DNA of 37,973 nt, taken from assembly GCA_900541195.1 (NCBI GenBank), contig UQIY01000020.1, forward strand, positions 1 through 37,973, in the 5' to 3' direction. A model generated the notes under the pieces. The model was not told the DNA's origin and did not search any database. It saw only the letters and a program-made list of their open reading frames with translations. Shown here one piece after another: positions 14,637-21,781 of the stretch (the first letter of the stretch is position 1; every line of letters starts with the position of its first letter). The stretch comes from an uncultured Collinsella sp. (GTDB lineage Bacteria; Actinomycetota; Coriobacteriia; Coriobacteriales; Coriobacteriaceae). The position numbers and the translations under genes are program-made.

Positions 14637-16052
14637 ATGCTTGACTACAATTTGGAAAAACGCGGCGAAGCATCGCTCTATGAGTATGTTTACCAGCAAA
14701 TTCGAGATGATATCGTAGCTGGACGCATTGCGGCGGGGGAACATCTTCCGTCTAAGCGCGCCTTTGCCAGTCATCTGGGAATCAGTGTCATTACCATCGA
14801 GAATGCATATAACCAGTTACTTGCCGAGGGCTATATTTGCTCAATGCCGCGTCGGGGCTACTACGCTTGCGAGCTTCCGGATGCACCGGTTTTGCCTTCG
14901 GCTGCGGAGGGCATCGACCGAGATGCCGTCTCCGCGGGCCCCAGCGCACATGATATCAACGGACAGGTCGAGCGATTTGATGCGCTTTCTCCTTCCGCTT
15001 TGGAGGCGGCGCGGCTTTGGCAAAGCGCGCTGCGGGCGACGCTGGCATCCGAAGACGAACGCGAAATCTTTTCGACTGCGCCGGCACAGGGCACCGCTCG
15101 GCTACGACGCGCAATTGCTCACCACCTGCGCGGGACAAGGGGTATGAATGTCGACCCCGACAACATCGTTATCGGTGCGGGCGCCCAGCTGCTCGATACC
15201 ATGTTGGTTCAGTTGCTTGGAGCCGACAAGGTGTATGCCGTTGAGGATCCGGGCTATTTGCGCCTGACGCGCATCTATCAGGCCATGGGCTGCAAAGTTC
15301 GACATATCCCGTTGGATGATGAGGGCGTGGTCTTGAGCACTCTGCAGAAAAGCGGGACCGATGTCCTTCATCTGATGCCGTCCCATCAGTATCCGACCGG
15401 CCTTGTGACGAGCATTGCGCGTCGCTACGCGCTGCTCAGCTGGGCCGCCGAGCGACCGGGTCGGTATCTCATCGAAGATGACTTTGATTGTGAGTTTCGC
15501 CTTGCCGGCAAACCGATTCCCGCGCTCGCGTCGATCGATGCCGCCCAGTCGGTTATCTACACCAACACGTTTTCGAAGAGCCTGTCATCGGCGTTGCGTC
15601 TAGCGTACATGGTGCTGCCCGACGAGCTAATGGAGCGGTTTAGGCGCAACCTTGGTTTTTACGCCTCGTCGGTGAGTTCTGTTGACCAGGTCGCTTTGGC
15701 TCGTTTGCTGGAATCGGGTGATTACGAGCGACATGTGAACCGCGTGCGCGTTCGTGCTCGCGAGGCGCGTGATGGCCTGGCGGCGCTTGTGCGGAAAGCG
15801 TTTCCGGCAGGGGAGGTTTCGATCGAGCATGCGGACGCGGGCCTTTACTGCACCGTTGCCCTGTCCGAGGACGGAGCGGGGAAGAGTTTCGCGAAGGCTC
15901 TTGCTGACGCTCGTATTTCCTATGTCAACATCGCCGATTGCCTGTGGACGGGTGATCGGGCATCGACTAAGAACGCTCCATCTCGCGTCCTCATACAATA
16001 CGACGACCTGAGCCCTCAGTCGCTCATCGCTCTTCAAGAGCAGCTGCAATAA
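14637..16052 (+). CDS. pdxR: PdxR, MocR-family regulator (GntR HTH plus aminotransferase-like domain)
   Basis: A 471-residue regulator with an N-terminal GntR winged helix (about 10-80; YQQIRDDIVAGRIAAGEHLP and SVITIENAYNQLLAEGY) joined to a fold-type I aminotransferase-like domain (about 115-471). The PLP-binding Lys314 lies in TNTFSKSLSSALRLAYMV. Regulators of this type sense PLP and control pdxST, and pdxST lies divergently 145 bases away, so the assignment rests on both family and context. The ATG at 14637 is chosen because MLDYNLEKRG is the family-like start and AGGTGG lies upstream; 14604 is unsupported. A terminator hairpin downstream belongs to the opposite gene. Confidence 0.92.
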   Translation: MLDYNLEKRGEASLYEYVYQQIRDDIVAGRIAAGEHLPSKRAFASHLGISVITIENAYNQLLAEGYICSMPRRGYYACELPDAPVLPSAAEGIDRDAVSAGPSAHDINGQVERFDALSPSALEAARLWQSALRATLASEDEREIFSTAPAQGTARLRRAIAHHLRGTRGMNVDPDNIVIGAGAQLLDTMLVQLLGADKVYAVEDPGYLRLTRIYQAMGCKVRHIPLDDEGVVLSTLQKSGTDVLHLMPSHQYPTGLVTSIARRYALLSWAAERPGRYLIEDDFDCEFRLAGKPIPALASIDAAQSVIYTNTFSKSLSSALRLAYMVLPDELMERFRRNLGFYASSVSSVDQVALARLLESGDYERHVNRVRVRAREARDGLAALVRKAFPAGEVSIEHADAGLYCTVALSEDGAGKSFAKALADARISYVNIADCLWTGDRASTKNAPSRVLIQYDDLSPQSLIALQEQLQ

Positions 16053-16055
16053 GCC

Positions 16056-16089
16056 CACGAAAAAGGCCCGAACCATGCGGTCCGGGCCT
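16056..16089 (-). terminator. Terminator of the rubrerythrin gene
   Basis: The 11-bp stem at 16064-16089 has an ATGC loop. On the minus strand it has one G-U pair and is followed by TTTTTC. Confidence 0.8.
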
Positions 16090-16123
16090 CATCGAGCTAG
16101 AGGTTATGTCTCAGGCGGTTGGC

Positions 16124-16684
16124 TTAGCCAAAGTAGCGCTTGAGCAGGCCGGCGAAAGCCTTGCCGTGGCGGGCCTCGTCGCGAGCCATCTCGTGCACGG
16201 TGTCATGGATGGCATCGAGGCCAGCGGCCTTGGCGCGCTTAGCAAGATCGGTCTTGCCGGCGGTGGCGCCGTTCTCGGCCTCAACGCGCATCTCGAGGTT
16301 CTTCTTGGTGGAGTCGGTCACGACCTCGCCCAGGAGCTCAGCGAACTTGGCGGCATGCTCCGCCTCCTCGTGGGCAGCCTTCTCCCAGTACAGGCCGATC
16401 TCGGGATAGCCCTCGCGATGAGCGACACGAGCCATGGCCAGGTACATACCGACCTCAGAGCACTCGCCCTCAAAGTTAGCGCGCAGGTCGGCAACGATGT
16501 CCTCGGAGACGCCCTCCATCTTGGCGACGCCCACGACGTGCTCGGCAGCCCACTCGAGCTGGCCCTCCTCCTGCTTCAGGAAACGAGAACCGGGAACGCC
16601 GCACTGGGGGCACTTAAAATCCTCGGGCAGCTGGTCGCCGTCGAACTCTTCCACATAACCGCAAACGGGGCAAACAAACTTCAT
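16124..16684 (-). CDS. Reverse rubrerythrin (rubredoxin domain first)
   Basis: A 186-residue non-haem iron protein that reduces hydrogen peroxide in anaerobes. The rubredoxin centre is N-terminal, with Cys5, Cys8, Cys25 and Cys28 (CPVCG and CPQCG). The diiron four-helix domain follows (about 45-186), with Glu/His clusters in ANFEGECSEVGMYL, AAHEEAEHAAKF and DEARHGKAFAGLL. Classical rubrerythrin has the opposite domain order; the reversed form is known from Clostridium as an oxygen- and peroxide-responsive protein. AAAGGA lies before ATG 16684. A strong promoter (16769-16796) and a leader hairpin (16720-16750) precede it, which suggests high expression under oxidative stress (inference). Confidence 0.93.
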   Translation of the reverse strand: MKFVCPVCGYVEEFDGDQLPEDFKCPQCGVPGSRFLKQEEGQLEWAAEHVVGVAKMEGVSEDIVADLRANFEGECSEVGMYLAMARVAHREGYPEIGLYWEKAAHEEAEHAAKFAELLGEVVTDSTKKNLEMRVEAENGATAGKTDLAKRAKAAGLDAIHDTVHEMARDEARHGKAFAGLLKRYFG

Positions 16685-16719
16685 GATTCAATCCTTTCGA
16701 TCGATGGCGATTGCGCGCT

Positions 16720-16750
16720 CGTCCGGTCCCGTAAGGGCCCTCTCCGGACG
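16720..16750 (-). promoter_or_regulatory. Leader hairpin of the rubrerythrin mRNA
   Basis: CGTCCGG (16720-16726) pairs with CCGGACG (16744-16750) over 7 bp in the 5' untranslated region, and an inner CCC/GGG helix is possible. It may stabilise the mRNA or regulate it. Confidence 0.45.
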
Positions 16751-16768
16751 TGCGTCTTGACGAGTTCT

Positions 16769-16796
16769 ATTATCCATAAATGCGACCAAATGTGAA
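16769..16796 (-). promoter_or_regulatory. Promoter of the rubrerythrin gene
   Basis: On the minus strand TTCACA (16796-16791) and GATAAT (16774-16769) are 16 bases apart, each one mismatch from consensus. The start codon is about 85 bases downstream. Confidence 0.7.
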
Positions 16797-16906
16797 GCCT
16801 ATTAGGAATGATTTTTAATAAAACAATTTTGAGATATGAAGATGTTGATTGATTAACGATTGGCGGGCCGTCTGCGATCTCCGCTGAGTACAATCGGTCG
16901 AGCAAA

Positions 16907-16922
16907 TGTTGACCTATCAACA
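16907..16922. promoter_or_regulatory. Small dyad upstream of the alcohol dehydrogenase gene
   Basis: TGTTGA-CCTA-TCAACA is a perfect 6-bp inverted repeat between a -10-like TACAAT (16889-16894) and the ribosome binding site. An operator role is possible. Confidence 0.4.
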
Positions 16923-16940
16923 AATAAGGGAGTTTCCTTT

Positions 16941-18161
16941 ATGCATCTAGCCAGTCGTGCCTGGTGCCGAACATATCAGACGGTTTTTCGCATTGCATTG
17001 CCGATCCTGCCCTATACCGAGCCGCGCATTTTGGAGCATGCCGAGGATGTGCCCGCGGTGCTTCAAAAGCGCTCGATCCAGAAGGTCCTTATCGTGACAG
17101 ACCCTGGTATTGCACGTTTGGGGCTCACGGCATCACTCGAGCGTGCGCTTACGGCTCAGGGGATTGGCGTTACGGTCTATGCCGAAACGCGTATGAACCC
17201 CACGGTCTCAAACGTGGAGGAAGCGGCGTCCCTGTATCGAGAGAGCGCCTGCCAGGCCATTATCGGCTTTGGCGGTGGCTCGGCCATGGACTGTGCCAAG
17301 GGCGTGGGAGCACGCATCGCGCAGCCAAACAAGCCCATCAACAAGATGCGCGGGCTGCTGCGGATTCATCGTCGCCTGCCGCTGCTCATCGCCGTTCCCA
17401 CCACGGCAGGCACGGGAAGCGAGGTTACGCTTGCGGCGGTAATTACCGATGATGAGACGCACTACAAGTACCCCATTAACGACTTTGTGCTTATCCCGCG
17501 CCTTGCGGTGCACGACCCCGAGTTTACGCGCGGCCTGCCCGCCTCCATTACGGGGCAGACGGGCATGGACGCCCTGACGCATGCTGTCGAGGCCTTTATC
17601 GGGCGAAGCACCACGCCCTATACGCGCAAGATGGCGCGACAGGCGGTTCAGCTCATCCACGACAATTTGCTCGAGGCCTATGAGCATGGCGACAACATGC
17701 GTGCACGTCGCAATATGCTTTCGGCGGCGTATAAGGCGGGTGTTGCGTTTACCCGCTCCTATGTCGGATATGTGCATGCCATCGCGCACAGTCTGGGCGG
17801 CCGATACGGAATTCCGCACGGTTTGGCCAACGCGATCATCCTGCCGCACATGCTTCGCGCTTATGGTGACGCCGCCGCCCCCAAGCTTGCCGACCTCGCT
17901 CGCATGGCGGGCATTGCGCCGGCTACCGCACAGGATAGTCTTGCGGCCGAGGCCTTTATCGATTGGGTCGACCGCATGAACGGGGCCCTGGGAATCCCCA
18001 AATATGTCTCAGGTATTCGCCGCTCCGACATTCCTGAGATGGCGGCGCATGCCGATGCCGAGGCCAATCCCCTGTACCCCGTTCCGCTTTTGATGGACCG
18101 CTTGGAGCTCGAGCATATGTACGAAGTCGTTGCAGGTGGTATGTTTGAGAGCGAGAACTAG
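16941..18161 (+). CDS. Iron-containing alcohol dehydrogenase
   Basis: A 406-residue cytoplasmic NAD(P)H-dependent alcohol dehydrogenase of the Fe-ADH family (FucO, YqhD, BDH relatives). The iron ligands are visible with the same spacing as FucO: Asp210 and His214 (MDALTHAVEAFIG), His279 and His293 (HAIAHSLGGRYGIPHG). Cofactor motifs are IIGFGGGSAMDCAKG and PTTAGTGSEVT. AAGGGAG precedes ATG 16941. The aldehyde dehydrogenase gene begins 8 bases after its stop, so the pair probably interconverts an alcohol, its aldehyde and the acid. The substrate is unknown. The frame open to 16860 has no start support. Confidence 0.93.
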   Translation: MHLASRAWCRTYQTVFRIALPILPYTEPRILEHAEDVPAVLQKRSIQKVLIVTDPGIARLGLTASLERALTAQGIGVTVYAETRMNPTVSNVEEAASLYRESACQAIIGFGGGSAMDCAKGVGARIAQPNKPINKMRGLLRIHRRLPLLIAVPTTAGTGSEVTLAAVITDDETHYKYPINDFVLIPRLAVHDPEFTRGLPASITGQTGMDALTHAVEAFIGRSTTPYTRKMARQAVQLIHDNLLEAYEHGDNMRARRNMLSAAYKAGVAFTRSYVGYVHAIAHSLGGRYGIPHGLANAIILPHMLRAYGDAAAPKLADLARMAGIAPATAQDSLAAEAFIDWVDRMNGALGIPKYVSGIRRSDIPEMAAHADAEANPLYPVPLLMDRLELEHMYEVVAGGMFESEN

Positions 18162-18169
18162 GAGGGTCC

Positions 18170-19549
18170 ATGAACACCGGGGAAATTGCGCGCATCGTCG
18201 GCGATCAGCGCACCTACTTTAAGACGCACGCTACGTTTGATGTCGATGCTCGACGTCGCGCGCTCGTGAGTTTACGCGATGCGGTCCGGGCGCACGAGGC
18301 CGATATTGCCCATGCGCTCAAGACCGATTTGGGAAAGTCGCATGACGAGGCATATATGTGCGAGATCGGCACGTCGCTTTCCGAGATTCGTCATCAGATT
18401 GCTCACGTGGTTCGATGGAGTCGTCCGCGCCTGCGTCCGTGCGATCTTGCCAACGCCGTGAGTGTGTGCAAAACGCAAGCCGTGCCCTATGGCGTCACGC
18501 TCATCATGGCGCCCTGGAACTACCCGTTTTTGCTGACGCTCGAGCCGCTCGCTGGCGCCCTTGCCGCAGGCAATACCGTCGTCATCAAGCCGAGTGCATA
18601 TGCTCCGGCATCGAGCGCGGTGCTCAAGCAAATCTGTGAAGAGGCATTTGATCCGCGTCTGGTGACGGTTGTCGAGGGCGGGCGCGCCGAGAACGAAGCG
18701 TTGCTCGATGAGTGCTGGGACAAGATTTTCTTTACCGGTAGCGTTCCGGTCGGCAAACTCGTCATGGAGCGCGCAAGTAAAAACCTTGCGCCCGTGACGC
18801 TTGAGCTGGGCGGAAAGAGTCCCTGCATCGTGGATGCGACGGCAAACTTGAAGGTTGCGGCACGGCGTATCGCCTTTGGTAAATGGCTCAACGTGGGGCA
18901 GACCTGCGTGGCGCCCGACTACCTGCTGGTCGATACGAGCGTGCACGACGAGCTGCTGGGCCTCATCAAAGAGGAGGTCCGCCGTATGTTTGGTGACCAT
19001 CCACTCGATAGCGAGGATTACGGACATATCGTCAACGCCAAGCATTTTGCGCGCGTGCGCGGGCTGATCGATCCCGATAAGGTCGTGCTTGGAGGTGCCG
19101 CGCGCGAGGCTTCGCTCAAGATTGAGCCGACGATTTTGGATGGCGTGGCCCCCGATGACGCCGTGATGCAGGAGGAGATCTTCGGTCCCATCTTGCCGGT
19201 GCTGACGTTTGAGAGCCTAGACGAGGCCGAAGCGTTTATTACGGATCGTCCGACGCCGCTGGCCCTGTATATCTTTAGCCAGGACCGTGCGGTTCAGCAA
19301 CGCTTTGTGCGCTACGTGCCCTTTGGCGGCGGCTGCGTCAACGACACCATCATGCATTTGGCCACGAGCCATATGGGCTTTGGCGGCATGGGCGCGAGCG
19401 GTATGGGACAGTACCATGGCCGCGAGAGCTTCGATACGTTTAGCCACAAGAAGAGCATCGTGAACAAGGTAACGTGGCTGGATGTGCCATTCCGCTATGC
19501 TCCTTACGCAAGCTGGAAGCACAAGTTCGTGCGCATGTTTGTGCATTAG
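18170..19549 (+). CDS. Aldehyde dehydrogenase (ALDH3-like)
   Basis: A 459-residue NAD(P)-dependent aldehyde dehydrogenase. Key residues are the general base Glu212 in TLELGGKSP and the nucleophile Cys246 in NVGQTCVAPDY. The APWNYPFLLTLEPL and FFTGSVPVGK blocks bind the cofactor, and EEIFGPILPVL is conserved. The shorter length and C-terminal sequence (RYAPYASWKHKFVRMF) fit the class 3/fatty-aldehyde group (for example YwdH) better than the 490-residue classes. AGGAGGG lies just before ATG 18170. It is the second gene of an operon with the Fe-alcohol dehydrogenase. I see no clear terminator in the 120 bases after it, so read-through into the HIRAN gene is possible. Confidence 0.92.
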   Translation: MNTGEIARIVGDQRTYFKTHATFDVDARRRALVSLRDAVRAHEADIAHALKTDLGKSHDEAYMCEIGTSLSEIRHQIAHVVRWSRPRLRPCDLANAVSVCKTQAVPYGVTLIMAPWNYPFLLTLEPLAGALAAGNTVVIKPSAYAPASSAVLKQICEEAFDPRLVTVVEGGRAENEALLDECWDKIFFTGSVPVGKLVMERASKNLAPVTLELGGKSPCIVDATANLKVAARRIAFGKWLNVGQTCVAPDYLLVDTSVHDELLGLIKEEVRRMFGDHPLDSEDYGHIVNAKHFARVRGLIDPDKVVLGGAAREASLKIEPTILDGVAPDDAVMQEEIFGPILPVLTFESLDEAEAFITDRPTPLALYIFSQDRAVQQRFVRYVPFGGGCVNDTIMHLATSHMGFGGMGASGMGQYHGRESFDTFSHKKSIVNKVTWLDVPFRYAPYASWKHKFVRMFVH

Positions 19550-19672
19550 AATCAGATGGCGTAGGGACAAACGGTCGAAAAGACGCAGACAGGATGAATT
19601 TGTGTCCGCACGGGTCCGTAAACTTCTCAGTAAGGTTAAGCGCCGGTTTATCCGGCCGTTAGAGGAGTTGCC

Positions 19673-19999
19673 ATGTACGAGCCTTCACGTGTTCTTCTGT
19701 CATTTCACATTGCGGGATTTCAGTATGCCGATGGCGCCTTGGTCCTGGGCGATCTTAAAGCGGGCGATAAGCTGACGCTGTGTGCCGAGCGCGATAATCC
19801 CCATGACCCTGAGGCGGTTGCGATCTATTACGGCAACACCAAGCTTGGCTATGTTCCGGGAAACGAGGTCGGCCCACTGTCCTTGATGATGTATTACGGC
19901 CACGAGGACGTATTTGAGGCCCGCGTGCAACAGGTTGCCCCCGAGCGCAGCCCGTGGCATCAGGTGCGCGTTGGACTCTATGTGGTGGATGCTCGCTAA
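19673..19999 (+). CDS. Stand-alone HIRAN-domain protein
   Basis: A 108-residue protein made almost entirely of one HIRAN domain. The family pattern is visible in LKAGDKLTLCAERDNPHDPEAVAIYYGNTKLGYVP. HIRAN domains in eukaryotic HLTF and Rad5 bind DNA ends and stalled forks; bacterial stand-alone forms are uncharacterised but often sit by nuclease or helicase genes. GAGGAG lies before ATG 19673. A small GCCGG/CCGGC hairpin lies in the leader. The next gene, a 59-residue microprotein, starts 18 bases after its stop, so the two are probably co-transcribed. Confidence 0.85.
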   Translation: MYEPSRVLLSFHIAGFQYADGALVLGDLKAGDKLTLCAERDNPHDPEAVAIYYGNTKLGYVPGNEVGPLSLMMYYGHEDVFEARVQQVAPERSPWHQVRVGLYVVDAR

Positions 20000-20017
20000 T
20001 CGGTAAGGGAGGCTGCC

Positions 20018-20197
20018 ATGTTTGACGACGATGACCTGTTCGATTTGACGGATGGTTCGTTTGAGTGGGATCTGCTACTCGACGACGATGAGCTGGAACA
20101 GGACCGTAAGATGCGGCAGGACAAGAAAACTCAGGGTGACGCTTCGAAAAAGAAAGACAAACGCCGTCGCGGCCTGTTCGGCGGGCTCTTTGGCTAA
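20018..20197 (+). CDS. Small charged protein, 59 residues
   Basis: An ATG at 20018 preceded by AAGGGAGG begins a 59-codon frame ending TAA at 20195-20197. The protein is bipolar: residues 1-28 are highly acidic with aromatic spacers (MFDDDDLFDL, SFEWDLLLDDDELE), and 29-59 are Lys/Arg-rich, ending RRRGLFGGLFG. The frame, ideal ribosome binding site, 18-base spacing from the HIRAN gene and biased composition support a real gene. I recognise no family. The acidic half resembles DNA-mimic or chaperone-binding peptides, and the Gly-Phe end could be membrane- or protein-binding; both are speculation. Confidence 0.7.
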   Translation: MFDDDDLFDLTDGSFEWDLLLDDDELEQDRKMRQDKKTQGDASKKKDKRRRGLFGGLFG

Positions 20198-20263
20198 CCG
20201 CCGCATCGCTGTGTCTGTATACTTAGCACGAGTTTGACGCGTTGCGAAATGAGGACATGGACG

Positions 20264-20809
20264 ATGATGTGGTTTACCGCCGACCTGCACCTGGGCGATA
20301 CGAATATCTTGCACGACATGGATCGACCGTTTGGTTCGGTCGAGGAGATGAATCGTAAGGTCATCAATGCCATCAATGAGTGCGTTGTTGCGGACGATCG
20401 TCTCTATATTCTGGGTGACTTTACCTATCGCTTGCCCTTGGCGGAGGCGGTGCGCCTGCGCGAGCGTATCGAATGCAAGAATGTGACGCTCATCCGTGGC
20501 AACCATGACGGCGACTGGGAAGATCCGGACGCGCCGCATATATGGGAAGACGTGCGCGATTACTTGGAGATTGCTCCCGGCTATGCCAAGGGCCATCGTC
20601 TGGTTATGAGCCACTACCCCATGCTCAGCTGGAATGGCAAGGCACGTGGTGCCATCATGCTGCATGGGCATATCCACAGCAGGGGAGACCGCACCAACGC
20701 ACGCAACCGCGATCGCGAGCGCCCTATCTTTCGCTACGATGTGGGCCTCGACGCCAACGAGTACAAGCCCGTAAGCCGAGATCAAATCCTTGGCTTCTTT
20801 GGACTATAG
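20264..20809 (+). CDS. Calcineurin-like metallophosphoesterase
   Basis: A 181-residue phosphoesterase with all five metal-binding blocks of the family: DLHLGD (motif DxH), LGDF (GDx), RGNHDGD (GNHD), MSHYPM, and HGHIHSRGD (GHxH). These coordinate two metals for phosphodiester or phosphomonoester hydrolysis. The small size suits the bacterial YfcE-like or predicted phosphoesterase group; the substrate is unknown. The frame is open to 20234, but TGAGGA sits 8 bases before the ATG at 20264 and the DxH block follows immediately, so I chose it. ATG 20249 and 20267 are alternatives. A -10-like TATACT occurs at 20218-20223. The hairpin repeat C1 begins at the base after its stop. Confidence 0.87.
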   Translation: MMWFTADLHLGDTNILHDMDRPFGSVEEMNRKVINAINECVVADDRLYILGDFTYRLPLAEAVRLRERIECKNVTLIRGNHDGDWEDPDAPHIWEDVRDYLEIAPGYAKGHRLVMSHYPMLSWNGKARGAIMLHGHIHSRGDRTNARNRDRERPIFRYDVGLDANEYKPVSRDQILGFFGL

Positions 20810-20857
20810 GGCGCCAGAACCACCACAAAGGGGACACAGTGCACCTTTGTGGTGGTT
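20810..20857 (+). repeat. Repeat C1, hairpin with GGGGACA core
   Basis: A perfect 14-bp stem (AACCACCACAAAGG, 20818-20831, with 20844-20857) has a 12-base loop beginning GGACA. Bases 20810-20831 are an exact 22-base reverse complement of 21674-21695. The run GGTTTTC after the stem gives some terminator potential for the phosphoesterase gene. Confidence 0.8.
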
Positions 20858-20878
20858 TTCACATAGATTGGAGTCGCT

Positions 20879-21643
20879 ATGAAGCAATTGCTTATTCGTG
20901 CCGATGATATCGGTTATTCATACGCCGTCGACTTGGGGATCGCCCGAAGCATCAACGAGGGCCTGGTGCGCTCGGCGGGCCTTATGCCTAATATGCCCGA
21001 GGCCGAGCGTGGGTGGTCGCTCGTGGCGGATGCCGATATTGCAGTGGGCCAGCATACCAACGTGTGCCTGGGCAAGCCGTGCGCCGATCCGGCGCTCATC
21101 CCGAGCATGCTCAACGAGAGCGGCGAGTTCCATAGCAGCCGTACCTTCCGTGAGCATTTTAAGCGCGGTGAGGAGCTGATAGACTTCGACGAGGCCTGCA
21201 TCGAGATCCGCGCACAGCACGACCGTTTTGTCGAGATTGTGGGCCGCGAGCCCGATTACTTTGAGGCCCATGCCGTCATGAGCGAAAACCTTAACCGAGC
21301 GATCTCGGCGGTTGCCCAGGAGCTGGGCCTTAAGGAGCAAAAGGCGAGCTTCGACCCCACGGCGGTGGTGCGTTGCGGAAATACTGATCTGCGCATGGTG
21401 ATGCATTCGATGGAGCCGGGCTACGAACCCAAGGACTCGATTATGCAGACGGTTCGCGAGATGTCCGACGGCGAGACGGTCGTCTTTGTGTGCCACCCGG
21501 GCTATCTCGATCGGTTTATCCTCGAGAACAGCTCGCTTACGACCGATCGTACCAAGGAAGTCGACGCGCTGATCGACCCTGAGCTGCGCGCTTGGCTCGG
21601 GTCTCAACCTGATCTTCGCCTGGTCGACTATCGCGACCTGTAG
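20879..21643 (+). CDS. ChbG/YdjC-family carbohydrate deacetylase
   Basis: A 254-residue protein of the YdjC/ChbG family, metal-dependent deacetylases that remove an acetyl group from oligosaccharides such as diacetylchitobiose. Motifs seen are the N-terminal RADDIGYS with the paired Asp metal site, QHTNVCLGKP with its His, DYFEAHAVMS with its His, and CHPGYLD near the end. Length is normal. The ATG at 20879 has TTGGAG upstream. The gene is bracketed by repeats C1 and C2 with their outer arms in perfect inverted orientation. No chitobiose operon genes are adjacent, so the sugar is unknown. Confidence 0.9.
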   Translation: MKQLLIRADDIGYSYAVDLGIARSINEGLVRSAGLMPNMPEAERGWSLVADADIAVGQHTNVCLGKPCADPALIPSMLNESGEFHSSRTFREHFKRGEELIDFDEACIEIRAQHDRFVEIVGREPDYFEAHAVMSENLNRAISAVAQELGLKEQKASFDPTAVVRCGNTDLRMVMHSMEPGYEPKDSIMQTVREMSDGETVVFVCHPGYLDRFILENSSLTTDRTKEVDALIDPELRAWLGSQPDLRLVDYRDL

Positions 21644-21652
21644 TGACCCATG

Positions 21653-21695
21653 CCACCACAAAGGGGACAGGCACCTTTGTGGTGGTTCTGGCGCC
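21653..21695 (+). repeat. Repeat C2, hairpin with GGGGACA core
   Basis: CCACCACAAAGG (21653-21664) pairs perfectly with CCTTTGTGGTGG (21674-21685) around GGACAGGCA. The right arm plus TTCTGGCGCC repeats C1's left end in inverted orientation. It begins 9 bases after the ydjC stop. Confidence 0.8.
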
Positions 21696-21781
21696 GTTGC
21701 CATTCTGGCGGCGGCGCCTTTTTGTCCGTGCGGCGCGGTAGAGTGTAGTCGGTTGAAATTTGCGTCCATCGAGGAGCTGCT

